Counted from the stretch's first letter, positions 1 through 11,244 are shown. The stretch: DNA of 64,000 nucleotides from Acidimicrobiia bacterium (GCA_016871175.1 VFZL01000011.1:1-64000); one strand, 5' to 3'. A program made the numbers and translations. The notes: generated by a model from the sequence alone, not told the origin.

Positions 1-1
1 C

Positions 2-136
2 GAGACGGCGCAGATGGCCGGCGAGGTGGCGGTGGAGGGCGCGGTGCCGCTGCGCTACAACGGCTACAAGGTGCCGCTGATGCGGAACCTGGTCATGCGC
101 GCGCTCCGTGGCACGACCACGGCGCAGACGACGTAG
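2..136 (+). CDS. C-terminal end of a possible FAD-binding subunit of a molybdopterin dehydrogenase (partial)
   Basis: Open frame from window start to TAG at 134-136, reading ...AVEGAVPLRYNGYKVPLMRNLVMRAL...; resembles the C-terminal tail of CoxM/YagS-type FAD subunits. Confidence 0.45.
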   Translation, partial: ETAQMAGEVAVEGAVPLRYNGYKVPLMRNLVMRALRGTTTAQTT

Positions 137-141
137 TCGGC

Positions 142-265
142 AAAGTCTCAAGTCAGCAAGTCGCCAGTCGCAAGTCACGTCCGGCGGCGGGCCGAATGGC
201 CCGCCCATATCTGACATGGGCGCGCGTTGAGCGCGCCGACGACGTGACTGACGACTTGTGACTTT
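142..265. repeat. Intergenic inverted-repeat element with nested hairpins
   Basis: Outer arms CAAGTCGCCAGTCGCAAGTCACGTC and GACGTGACTGACGACTTGTGACTTT; inner stems GGCGGGCC-GAAT-GGCCCGCC (186-205) and GGCGCGC/GCGCGCC (219-237). Confidence 0.6.
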
Positions 266-350
266 CGCGCGCCCGCCTAGCTCCCTCCCTGTCTACCAGC
301 CCAGCCCCTTACCTGCCTACCTGCCTTCGTCCGAGAGCTATGATCCGGTC

Positions 351-1228
351 ATGCTCTCGCTTGCTCAGCTGACGCACGTGTATCCGAACGGGACCCGCGC
401 GCTTGACGGCGTCACGCTCGAGGTGCCTTGCGGGATGTTCGGTTTGCTCGGGCCCAACGGCGCGGGCAAGTCGACCCTGATGCGCTGCATCGCTGCGCTC
501 CAGATCCCGACATCCGGCACCATCCGCTTCGGCGAGATCGACGTGGTGGCCGATCCGATGTCCCTCAGGCGGACGCTCGGTTACCTTCCTCAGGACTTCG
601 GCGTCTACCCGCGCGTAACCGCCGTCGACATGCTCGATCACTTGGCGGTGCTCAAGGGCCTTGCGAGCCGAGGCAACCCCGCCAGACCGTCGAGGCATTG
701 CTGAAGCAGGTGAACCTCTGGGAGGTGAGGAAGACCGCGCTGGCGAGCTTCTCGGGCGGGATGCGTCAGCGCTTCGGCATCGCGCAAGCGCTCATTGGCA
801 ACCCGGGCCTCGTGATCGTCGACGAGCCCACCGCGGGCCTCGATCCCGAGGAACGCAACCGCTTTATCAACCTGCTCTCGGAGATCGGCGAGCAAGTCGT
901 CGTGATTCTCTCCACCCACATCGTCGATGACGTGTCGAACCTGTGCCAGCGGATGGCCATCATCGCGTCAGGGCGGATTGTCAGGGCCGGTGCGCCGATC
1001 GACCTGATGGCGGAGCTCGACGGTCAGGTGTGGCGGAAGACCATCGACAATCGCGAGCTCGACGCCCATCGCAGCGCACACGACGTGATCTCGACGCATC
1101 TCTTCGGAGGACGCACCATCATTCACGTCCTCGCCGATCGCCAGCCCGGCGCCGGCTTCGAGCAGACGAAGAGCGGGCTCGAGGACGTCTACTTCGCCGC
1201 TCTCTCCACCGTCCGGCGCGCGGCATAA
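351..1228 (+). pseudogene. ABC transporter ATP-binding protein, frameshifted
   Basis: Walker A GLLGPNGAGKSTLMR in one frame (351-~680); signature FSGGMRQRFGIAQAL and Walker B LVIVDEPTAGLDPEE in another (to 1228); reading frame changes near 670-685. Confidence 0.85.
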
Positions 1229-1232
1229 TGAC

Positions 1233-1372
1233 TCGGGGCTCTGCCCCGAATGGGCCTTGGCCGCCGTAGCGACGACGCCCATCGCTGCCGCCGCGCGCGG
1301 CGCAGTCGCTACGCGGGGGCCCGACACCCCGCTCCGTTCCTTCGCGGGCGCGCCGTGCGCGCCGTACAGGAG
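1233..1372. repeat. Dispersed GC-rich intergenic repeat, copy 1
   Basis: TCGGGGCTCTGCCCCGA hairpin followed by GTCGCT..GCGGGGGCCC..CCGTTCC..TGCGCGCC; same ordered words at 29984-30076. Confidence 0.5.
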
Positions 1373-1379
1373 ACACCGC

Positions 1380-4120
1380 ATGTTCAGGCACGTCGCCGCG
1401 TTCGAGTTCGGCTATCACTTCCGATCGCCCGTGTTCTGGGTGACCACGTTGCTGTTCGGGCTTCTGACGTTTGGCGCGATCACCTCCGATCAAGTGCAGG
1501 TCGGATCCATTGGTAACGTAAAGAAGAACTCACCTTACGCGATCGCGCAGACGCTGCAGGTGATGAGCCTGTTTGCCGTGTTCATCATGGCGGCCTTCGT
1601 GGCCAACGTGATCGTGCGAGGCGATGAGACCGGCTTTGCGCCGATCGTGCACTCGACGCGGGTCTCGACGTTCGACTACCTCTTCGGTCGTTTCACGGGT
1701 GCGTTCGCGGCCGGCTGCTTGGCGTTCGCCGGGGTGCCGCTCGCCATGCTGCTCGGGTCGTTCATGCCGTGGATCGACCCCGAGACGCTAGGCCCGACGC
1801 GATTGGGGCACTACCTCTACGCCTACGCCGTGTTGTGCGTGCCGACGCTACTCGTGATGGGCGCCTTCTGTTTCGCGCTGGCCACGATGACGCGATCGAT
1901 GGTCAGCACCTACGTCGGTCTGGTCGGCTTGCTCATGATCTACTTCGTCGCTTCCGCGTACTTCACGCGCCCCGAGTACGAGTGGATCGTCGGCCTTGTG
2001 GAGCCGTTCGGCATGGGCGCCGTGTCGTACGTGACGAAGTATTGGACCACGGCCGAGCGCAACACGCAGCTGCCCGCGATGGCCGGCGTGCTGCTCTGGA
2101 ATCGGGCGATCTGGCTCGGAGCCGGATTCTCGCTGCTTGGGACAACGTGGTTCCTCTTCCGCCGCGCGCGGGCCGCTTCGAAGAAGGCGTTGGCGCGACC
2201 CACTGCGGACGCACCCCAGAGCATCGACACGCGCACGGCCGCCGCGTTGCCTGTTCCCCGGTTCGACGCGGCGACGAGCCGAACGCAGCTCGTGGCCCTG
2301 GCGCGCTTCGACATGGCGGCCGTCTTTCGGAGCCCCGCGTTCTTCGTTCTCTTGGGCATCGGCTTTCTGAACGCGTTCGGCGGGCTCTGGTTCGCCGAGG
2401 ACATGTACGGCGACCGATTCCATCCGGTGACGCGGATCATGGTCCAGGCGCTCGCCGGCGCGTTCACGTTGATCCCCTTGATCGTCTCGATCTACTACGC
2501 GGGCGAGCTCGTGTGGCGGGAGCGTGAGCGACGGCTCCACGAGATGGTCGATGCCACGCCGGCGCCAGACTGGGCGAGTTCAACTACCGCGTCTACGCAT
2601 TCGAGCCCGCGCTGCCACCTGGCGGTCGCATCGATCTCCGATTCGAGACCGTACGCGGACAGCGCGGGTTTCGAAACCGGCGCAACCAGACCGACATCGT
2701 CTTCAACGGCACGTTCGTCGACAACAGCGCGATCGCGCCCCTGGTCGGCATTTGGCGTGATTTCGTCCTGCGCGACTGCGCCAAGCGCCGCAAGTACGGC
2801 CTCCCGCCGGAGCTCAGGCTTCCGAAGCTGGAGGACGAGAGTGCGCGTGTCAGCCATTATCTGCGGCCCGACAGCGACTGGGTGACGGGCACGATCACGG
2901 TGTCCACGGACGCGGACTAGGAAGCGATCGCCCCTGGCGACCGTGTGTCGGACACCGTCGAGGGCGGGCGGCGCACCGTGCGCTTCCGGAACGACACACC
3001 GATCATGCACTTCTTCTCGATTCAGTCGGCCGCGTACGCCGTCACGCGCGATCGATGGCGAGACGTCGACCTGGCGGTCTACTACCACCCGACGCACGCG
3101 TACAACGTGGACCGCATGGTCACGGCCATGAAGGGCTCCTTGGACTACTTCACGGAGCGCTTCAGCCCGTTCCAGTTCAAGCAATTGCGCATCCTCGAGT
3201 TCCCGGCCTATCGATCGTTCGCGCAGTCGTTCGCCAACACGATTCCGTACTCCGAGGGCATCGGATTCGTCGCGACCTACGACGAGCCGGACAAAATTGA
3301 CCTCGTGACCTACGTCACCGCGCACGAGGTGGGGCATCAGTGGTGGGGCCATCAGATCATCGGTGCCGGCATGCAGGGGATGACGTTGCTGGTCGAGACG
3401 CTTGCTCAGTACTCCGCCCTGATGGTGATGGAGCAGATGTACGGGCCGCACCAGATCCGCAAGTTCTTGAAGTTCGAGCTCGACAACTATCTGAGAAGCC
3501 GGGGCGGGGAGCTGATCGAGGAGCTGCCCCTCGAACGGGTCGAGGACCAGCAGTACATCCACTATCAGAAGGGATCGGTGGCGATGTGCCTCTTGAAGGA
3601 CGTCCTCGGGGCTGAGGCCGTCAATCGCGCGCTCCGTGGGCTGCTGAGCGAGTACGCGTTCAAGGCTGCGCCGTATCCCACCTCGCGAGATCTGATTCGT
3701 CATCTGCGCGCGCAGGCAAACCCCGAGCAGCAGGCGCTCATCACGGATCTCTTCGAGCGCATCACGCTCTACGACGCGAAGGTGACCAGCGCCGTGAAGA
3801 CGCACCGCAGCGACGGTCAGTGGGATGTTGTCGTCGACGTCGATGCGCGTAAGCTGTACGCGGACGGAGAGGGACGCAAGACCGACGCGACGCTCGACGA
3901 GCCATTCGACGTCGGCGTTTTCACGGCGGAACCTGGCCGGAGGGGCTTCGACGATAGCGATGTGGTGCTGTTCGAACGGCGCCCGATCCGTTCAGGCGCG
4001 CAGCAGCTTCGCGTGACCGTGTCCGTCGAGCCGACGTTTGTCGGGATCGACCCCTACAACAAGCGCATCGACCGCAACTCTGAGGACAACGTGCGCGGGG
4101 TCGATCTCTCGGGGATCTAG
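1380..4120 (+). pseudogene. ABC permease / M1-family metallopeptidase fusion with collapsed middle and an in-frame TAG
   Basis: Permease half MFRHVAAFEFGYHFRSPVFWVTTLLFG... runs to about 2571, then switches frame into an M1-type segment GEFNYRVYAFEPALPPGGRIDLRFETVRG...; in-frame TAG at 2918-2920; M1 zinc motif HEVGHQWWGHQ in 2945-4120, same frame as the segment before TAG. Confidence 0.8.
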
Positions 4121-4613
4121 GGGGCTACCCGGGTAGGAGCTAGGGAGCTACGGGGCTAGTCGCGCAGAGTGGAGCGAGCCGTGGGCGCGAGCGCGTTCGG
4201 TTAACCCAGACCCCCGCTAATGCTGCCTACGATCACCTGGAGGCGTGATGATCGTCAACGAATCGTATGCAGCTGGAAATGCGCGAGTACCTCAGCGTGC
4301 ACCCAGGTGATTTGGCTGCCCACCTACCTTATCAGCCCACCTGCCCCACCCGCCCTTCTCCTTCCACCACGCCCGCCGTACCCGCCCACTTCGAGAGGCA
4401 CAGTCAGCCTGACGAAAGCCTGAGGCAGCGTCGCACAACGTAAAGACAGGCACGCGCAAAGCCCTGTCACGCCTCCGCAAGCGCAAGGCACCCGTCCACT
4501 TCGAGCAGGCGCCCTTCCGCAGATCGCAGACGCCTCCGCAATAGGGCCGCGCAGCCTCGATGACCTCACTGGCACGCCAAACGAGGACACTGACGCCAGC
4601 GCTCTCGGCTGGG

Positions 4614-4822
4614 TGGCAGGTCACTTCGATTGGATGGCGCGCCGTCTTAAGTGAGTGGCAGAGCGTTTCGGTTCGATGGCATGTCGTTTCGGCCCGGTGG
4701 CGCACCGTCTCGAGTCGGTGGCGAGCCGTTTCGAGTTGGTGGTAGGCGCTCTCTCGTCGTCGGCGCGCCATTTAGGGTCGCTGGCGGGCTATCCGAGTGA
4801 CTGGCGAGTGAAATAGCGTCGG
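4614..4822. repeat. Degenerate tandem repeat with 21-bp period, about 10 units
   Basis: TGGC-starting units at 4614, 4635, 4656, 4677, 4698, 4719, 4740, 4761, 4782, 4802; approximate consensus TGGCGNGCCGTTTCGAGTCGG. Confidence 0.85.
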
Positions 4823-5526
4823 TGGCTGCGTCCCGATGGCCCGGTGCGAGAGATTCACACTCCGTGCGCTTGCCGAGTCCGACTAACGTTCTTTGTGCAC
4901 CAACGCCTCGCCGGAATCGTCGAGTGCGACGAAGATAGCAGCGCCATGACCGGCCTGGATCGAGCGCGTGAACTGATCGCGGAGGAGAAGGAGCGCCAGA
5001 TTGGGGTGCTGGATCGTGTGCGTGCCGAGCTCGATCACGACGCGAGCCCGCAGGGCCAAGGCAAGTAGCCGGATCGGCCGCGCCGGGCCTGCTTCTCACG
5101 GGATGCTGACATCGCGGAACTCGAGTCGCCGCGGATCTAGTGGCACCGGTGGCGGCATCACCCAGGAGTGCGACCCAACACGGACGATCACCGGCGCCTC
5201 TGAGGCGTTGTGCGCTCGTCGAAGTCGAAGAGGAACGCGTGACCCGGTTCGTGAAACTCGCCAATCGGATGTTCGTTCAGGAGGCGCGTGCGCCGCTGGG
5301 GCGCGAACCGAGCGCGGAAGTCCGCCACCTCCCACTCCTCGAGCATCACGTCGGTGCGCACCTGGTGCTCGGTGAGCCAGGCGATGGCTCGATCAGGTGA
5401 CGCTGTCGAAGGGGGGAAACCGGAGAGGAGCCGGAGGGCCGGTGGATCCGATAAGGCGGGTAGAGAGGAGCTAGGCGAGATAGGAAAGCTACCCGCCCCT
5501 CCTGCCTACCTGCCTACCCGCCTTGA

Positions 5527-6120
5527 TCAGGACGCGTTGACCGAGACGATGAACATCGAGACGGGTGCTGAGCTGTCGTTGCGCCAGGAGTGCAGCGTGC
5601 TCCGTTCGACGACCAAGTCGCCGGCTCGGACGACCGTCTCCTGTGTGTCGGTCATGTAGGTGAGCCCACCGTTCAGGATCAGGCAATACGAGATGCCGGC
5701 GCCCTTGTGAAAACCGATCCGATTTTGCATCGTCGGTTTCTTATCGGTGTGCGGCGGGATTGACGCGACGAAGCAGCGCGTTTGACCCGTGGCCGTGCTG
5801 AGCGCGTGCGCCGGCTCACCCTTGGCGCCTTCGCCCATCACCTTGCCGGCAGGTGTCGAGAAGAGATTGGCCAGCTCGACGCTGTCATCGGTTCCGATGA
5901 ACGACTTGCCTTCGGCATTGAGCGCGCTCACGACCCTCCGCAGCTTGCCGTTCTGCGGCGTGATCGATCCGACGTCGCCGGCAGCCGCCCCCGCTTCGGC
6001 CACAAGCGCGCCAAAGAGGCCTGTCGCCAGCGTGAGACCACCCGCAGCCGACATCTGCAGCATTTCCCGTCGTCCGGTTCGACGCGCACGGCCTTTGTTG
6101 GTGCCCTGATGTTTTTCCAT
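5527..6120 (-). CDS. Tat-exported cupin-domain protein
   Basis: 197 aa; twin-Arg leader GRREMLQMSAAGGLTLATG; cupin-like ISYCLILNGGLTYMTDTQETVVRAGDLVVERSTLHSWRN. Confidence 0.75.
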   Translation of the reverse strand: MEKHQGTNKGRARRTGRREMLQMSAAGGLTLATGLFGALVAEAGAAAGDVGSITPQNGKLRRVVSALNAEGKSFIGTDDSVELANLFSTPAGKVMGEGAKGEPAHALSTATGQTRCFVASIPPHTDKKPTMQNRIGFHKGAGISYCLILNGGLTYMTDTQETVVRAGDLVVERSTLHSWRNDSSAPVSMFIVSVNAS

Positions 6121-6132
6121 GGGTGCCTCTCC

Positions 6133-6666
6133 TCAGCCCACCTTCACGGTGAAGTCCAACCACTCGGCGATGAGGCCGTTCTTCATGAAGAACACGCCGA
6201 CGCCGTTCCAGTCGATCTTGCGATTCGGTAGTGTAAACCGATCGAACCGCTCGTTGACGACCATTGGACCCCTCGCGAACGTCTGCACGATCTTGAACTC
6301 GGCCCGCTCGGGTGACCCGAGCATCTTCTTCAGCCCGTCGACGATCGCTTGACGGCCCTTGATCGGCTGCGCCGTTTCCGATGGGCGGAAGACGCAGTCC
6401 TCGGCGAGGAATGTTCCGATCTTGTCGAAATCGACCGGTGCCTTCCACGCCGCGCACATCTCGTTCACCACCTTTACGTTGGCTTTCTCTGCGGCGGTCA
6501 TGCCCGCAGCCGATGCGACGCTCGGCAAGGCGAGCGATCCCGCCGCTCCGACAAGCGACGCCGCGAGGAAGTGACGCCGATCGACGACCGGTTCTTCGTG
6601 CATCTTGGCCTCCATCATGACGCGCCCGCTCGGAGCGGGGCGTTCCTCACCGAGCTCAGAACTCAA
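6133..6666 (-). CDS. Exported limonene-1,2-epoxide hydrolase/SnoaL-like protein
   Basis: RRHFLAASLVGAAG leader; NTF2-like fold signature ...WKAPVDFDKIGTFLAEDCVFRPSETAQPIKGRQAI... Confidence 0.7.
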   Translation of the reverse strand: MSSELGEERPAPSGRVMMEAKMHEEPVVDRRHFLAASLVGAAGSLALPSVASAAGMTAAEKANVKVVNEMCAAWKAPVDFDKIGTFLAEDCVFRPSETAQPIKGRQAIVDGLKKMLGSPERAEFKIVQTFARGPMVVNERFDRFTLPNRKIDWNGVGVFFMKNGLIAEWLDFTVKVG

Positions 6667-6717
6667 GACTCCGGCTCACAGCTGATAGCTCGCAGCTCAT
6701 AGCTGCCGATCGATTCC

Positions 6718-7994
6718 TAGAACACCATCCGGAACCCGACCTGCACCATCCGAGGCGCATAAGAGACGTTTGCGTCGCGCACGGGTCTGAGATAGACGGC
6801 ACGCGGTGCAGCGGTGGCACGTTGATGTCGTTGCGATCGATGATCGACCCATCGCGGCGAATCCTGCCGGGGTAGGCGGCGTTTCCCGAAGCCGTGACGT
6901 CGGCTCCGGGTACGCTGGTCTGATCGAGCCCGACTGCACCACCTGCCCGTCCTGCGAGGTGATGTAGTTGTAGCCAGGCTTCAGCTCGTTGACGATGCGG
7001 TTGCCGAAAGTCTTCGTGAAGTTGGCGAACCACGTGTTGCTCTCGAGCCGCTTGCTGCTGGCCCGTGACGGATGCAACGTGTTGCCGCCCGTGCTGCCGC
7101 CGGACGCGGCATCCGTGTACGGTTGCCAGAACCGCCAGAGGTTGGCCCGGGTCATCAGGCGCAGCGACTGACTCAGCTGGTTGTCGGAGCGCACGCCAGA
7201 CTTGTGTTCGGTTCGCGTCCCCGTGAGGTCCGTGACGTTGAACCGTGGATAGGGGCCGTTGAAGGCGTAGGTCTGTGGGTCACGCTCGAATTCGTAGTTG
7301 ACGAAGAAATGGTTGCGATCGGTGCGAATCGGACCACCAAATGTCGTGCTGATCTGCTGGTTCGAGTACGGCAGCACCCGATCGAAGATAAAGTCCTTGG
7401 CGTTGAGATCATCATCACGGAAGCACCCGGACAGCAAGCCCGAGAAGTTGTTCGTGCCGGCCCTGGTGACGGCGTTGGCCTGGACGCAAATCGATCGACC
7501 CTGCGTCGCGTCGAACCGGCTGCTGATGAATTCGAACTCGCCGATGGCGTCTCGACTGAATCTCGGTTGTCCCCAGCGAGCGCACGCCATCATGTTGCTG
7601 ACTTGCTGACCGTCAAGGTTTAGCTGGAACTCGCCCGCGCGCGGCTCGGCGCGATTCGCCGTGGCCACCGGCGACTCGCCCACGGCGTTCGTGTTGTTGC
7701 CGGGCGCGAGCATCGTCAGATCCATCCAGTTGCGCCCGTTGACGGGGAGCTCTGAGAGCTGCCGTGAGTCGACGTTGCCGCCAAGCTTCGACTGGACGAC
7801 GCGTTACCCGAAGCGACGTGCAGCGCGGTGACGGTCGCACCAGGGAGGACGGCGTCGGTCGAATCGGCGATCGAACCCGAGAGGGTGACTTCCTGCGCGT
7901 GAACCGCCAGCGGGAGCAGCGTGAGCACGATTGCCGTCACGATCGCGCGCACGAACACAGACCTGACCATCACCTGAGCCTCCGGCGCACCCAC
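6718..7994 (-). pseudogene. TonB-dependent receptor (carboxypeptidase-regulatory type) remnant
   Basis: Signal peptide plus CarboxypepD_reg start (VTLSGSIADSTDAVLPGATVTAL), plug/early barrel (LDGQQVSNMM..., RFDATQGRSICVQANAVTRAGTNNFSG), then the typical C-terminal tail YLRPVRDANVSYAPRMVQVGFRMVF* in another frame; far shorter than a normal receptor. Confidence 0.75.
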
Positions 7995-8176
7995 TGGGCG
8001 CGTGTTCGCTGGATGCGAGACAGGAGAGTATTCCGGCTGGGCCCGATCACGTCAAGCCCAAGTGTCGCGGGCCCGAGGAGTCATCGTTGACTGTGGGCCC
8101 AGTGGCGCTACGGTTGCGCGAGGCGCGCGCGTGCCTGCACGAGGGCAGGATGATCCGAATCGGCGTCGCGCCAGCG

Positions 8177-9819
8177 TTAGACCGCTTCCTCGAACGCGTG
8201 CCGGGCGGCGGCGCGATCGCCGCGCGCGTCGGCGGCGAGCGCGAGCGCGAAGGACGTCCCGCCATAGTTGGAATCGTGCGCGCGCATCTCGTCGGCAAGC
8301 TGAGCGGACAGCCCGGCGTCGCCCGCCTGTCGTGCCGCCCTTGCCGCCGCCTCGAGCGTGAACAACGTCTGACCCCATGCGTCCGGGTCAGGTCTGGCGC
8401 GCAGGCTCGCGATCGCCTGGCGAATCATCGACCGGCCTCGCTCACGGTCGCCGCTGCACAGGAGGAACTCTCCCTGGGCGAGTCGCAGGTCTGGCGCCAG
8501 CTCTGAAGCCGCGGGGCCGCCGGCCTTCAGGGCGGTCAGGGCGGCGTCGGCTTCACGGCTCGCGTCTGACAACCGGCCAGCCCACATGCCCTTGGGTGGC
8601 TCCCAAATGGCCGCCGGCACGGACGACGGGGTCCGCGTGCTTGGTGAGCTGCAGCGAAGCCAACAACGCGTCGGCCACCGCACCGCGGGCGAGGAGCAAC
8701 GCCGGCCAGTCTCGTTTCCCGAGTTCCTCGGTCAGCAGCGGTGCCGAAACACGGAACGCCGGACGCAGGAGGTCCTCGGCCGCCTTCAGTCGACCCACGT
8801 AGCGGTACGCGCCCGCGAGCAGGCTCGTGTTGTGATGGGTGTGCCAGTCATACTCAGGCGGCACGGGATCCGCCTTGAACCTGGCCTTTGCGAGCGCGTC
8901 CCCTCGTTCGAATGCGGCTATCGCCTCGCGCACGCGGCCCACGCGTCGCAGGCTGTGCGCGAGCATGTGATGTGCGTGGGGCACCGACGGCGCCATCTTC
9001 GCGTAGGCCTGGCTCTCCTGTAGCGCGAGGTCGATTTGTCCGCTGTTCCCGTACGCGTGCGCGAGATAGTGCAGGGCAGCGAACCCCGCGGGCGCGGCCT
9101 GCAGCGCCCGCCGGAAGAAGGGGACAGCCGCACCATTGGTGGCGGTGCCCGTGGCTCCGCCGCTTGCGCTCGCCGCCTTGCCACGAAGCACGAGAAGCTC
9201 GACGTCCTCTGGATAGCGCAGAAGGGCGCTGTCCAATGCGGCCGCGTAGCCCGCGCCATCCCTCGGATCCATCAACGCGCTCAGCTGCCGGCGTCGGAGG
9301 TCGATTCGCGCGCGGTCGCGCGCACCCGCAGACGTCTCGAGCGCCTGCGCGCGCTTCAGCGCGGTGGTCGCGCCCTCTAGCGAGCCCAGCCCACCGAAGG
9401 CGAAGCTGAGGCCGAGGTGTGCCATCGCGAGCTGCGGATCGGCTCGCAGAGCCATGTTGAACGCGCGCGCGGCATCCAGCCATGCGAACGAATGGAGGTG
9501 GGCGAGCCCCTCGTCGTACCAGCCCTGCGCCTCAAGCGAGCGTGTCGTCACGGGTTCGTGCGCCACGCCGATGCCGATCCGCTTCGTGAGCGGTCGCCCG
9601 AGAATCTCGAGCGGGATGGCACGTAGGATGGCGTGGCTTGCGTGGGCTTGTCCACGCGCACCGCCAGCGCCGTGTGCCCCGCCGACACCCGCAGCGATGA
9701 ACACAACCAGTGTGGTGGCGACGGTCCGTACGCGGTTCCCGCTGGCCCACGCCTTCCGATTCAAGTGCGACCGCGCGAGGGAAGCGAGTTGGGGAAGAAG
9801 AGTGCCCACGCTCACCGCA
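8177..9819 (-). pseudogene. TPR-repeat protein, frameshifted near 8625
   Basis: TPR-like AFNMALRADPQLAMAHLGLSFAFGGLGSLEGATTALKRAQAL...; second half continues in another frame (8177-8625). Confidence 0.7.
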
Positions 9820-9834
9820 GTATAATTCTGCGCG

Positions 9835-11244
9835 ATGAGCGGCTCTGTGTTCACGGCGTTCGGCGTCGTGTTGCTGAACGCGGCGAGCGCGTCGTTCGCC
9901 CTCGGAGCGGATGCTGCCCGATTGGCGGATGCCGTCGAACGTCGCGATCGGGTGGCAATCGACCAGTTGCTGCGCCAGCGCGTGGACGTCAACGCGAAGC
10001 AAGGCGATGGCGCGACAGCGCTCCACTGGGCCGCGCATTGGGACGACCTCAGCACGACGGAGCGCCTGATCACGGCTGGCGCGGACGTCAACGCGGCGAA
10101 TGATTACGGCGTCACGCCACTCTGGCTCGCGTGCACGAATCGGAACGCCGAGATTGCCGAACGCTTGCTCGCGGCCGGTGCGAACGCCAATGCCGCACTG
10201 GGCACGGGCGAGACCGTGCTCATGACAGCCGCTCGTACCGGGGACGCGCGCACCGTGAAGGCCCTCCTGGCGCGCGGCGCCAGCGTGACGGCGGCCGAGA
10301 AGGTGCAACGACAGACTGCCCTGATGTGGGCTGCGGCACAAGGGCATGCCGATGTCGTCTCGATCTTGCTCGAGACTGGCGCGAGCCTGCGCGCCCGCTC
10401 AGCGACCGGCTTCACGCCGCTGTTGTTCGCCGCCCGCGGAGGAGACGTCGCGTCGGCGCGCGCGTTGTTGGACAGGGCCGCGCCGATCGATGAGCCCGCG
10501 CCCGATGGCAGCACGCCCTTGCTCGTCGCGGTGGCCAGCGCGCAGGAGGCCGTCGCAATGCTCTTGCTCGACCGCGGCGCGAACCCGAACCTCGTCAACG
10601 ACATCGGCTACGGGCCGCTGCACGCCACCGTTTGGAAGCCGAGCGCCAAGGAAGGCCTAGTCCGCTCGAACGGCTCTCCGGAGTTGGTGCGCGCGCTCAT
10701 CGCGCGAGGCGCGACGGTCGATGCTCGCATTGCGAAGGATCCGCCGGTTGTCGCTGGCTCGTACTTCTTTCAACTTGGCCTTGTCGGGGCTACCCCGTAC
10801 TGGCTGGCCGCCAAGGCTGGGAGCCGTTCCGTCATGAGCGCGTTAGCCGCCGCGGGCGCCGACCGCGAGGCCGCGAACACGGATGGCGTGACACCGCTGA
10901 TGGTGGCGTCGGGTCTTGGCCAAACGCAGGGGCCTGGCAGTGTGCCCGAGCGAACGTTGCTCGAGGCGGTTCGTGTGGCTCTGGACTTTGGCGCCAGAGT
11001 TGACGCGACCAACACCAACGGTCAGACGGCCGCGCACGCCGCCGCGGGGTTGGGGTTCGACCGCATTCTGACGTTGCTCGCCGAGCGCGGTGCGAATCTG
11101 AACCTGAAAGACAAACGCGGTCAGACGCCACTCGCCGCCGCGCAAGCGCGCAACGCTCAGGACACGGTCGCCCTCTTGCGCTCGCTCGGCGCCGAAGGCA
11201 CCGATGGGCCGGCCGTCACACCCGCGGCCTCGCCACAACGATAG
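9835..11244 (+). CDS. Secreted ankyrin-repeat protein
   Basis: 469 aa with many ankyrin units (DGATALHWAAHWDDLSTTERLITAGADVNAAND...). Confidence 0.9.
   Translation: MSGSVFTAFGVVLLNAASASFALGADAARLADAVERRDRVAIDQLLRQRVDVNAKQGDGATALHWAAHWDDLSTTERLITAGADVNAANDYGVTPLWLACTNRNAEIAERLLAAGANANAALGTGETVLMTAARTGDARTVKALLARGASVTAAEKVQRQTALMWAAAQGHADVVSILLETGASLRARSATGFTPLLFAARGGDVASARALLDRAAPIDEPAPDGSTPLLVAVASAQEAVAMLLLDRGANPNLVNDIGYGPLHATVWKPSAKEGLVRSNGSPELVRALIARGATVDARIAKDPPVVAGSYFFQLGLVGATPYWLAAKAGSRSVMSALAAAGADREAANTDGVTPLMVASGLGQTQGPGSVPERTLLEAVRVALDFGARVDATNTNGQTAAHAAAGLGFDRILTLLAERGANLNLKDKRGQTPLAAAQARNAQDTVALLRSLGAEGTDGPAVTPAASPQR

Noticed and set aside
2495-3805. 436-aa - strand ORF
   Set aside because: Antisense to the M1 peptidase frame; shadow composition
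4860-5400. Possible coding remnant on - (LTEHQVRTDVMLEEWEVADFRARF...FHEPGHAFLFDFDE)
   Set aside because: Looks like a degraded gene end but I could not assign a family, so not called
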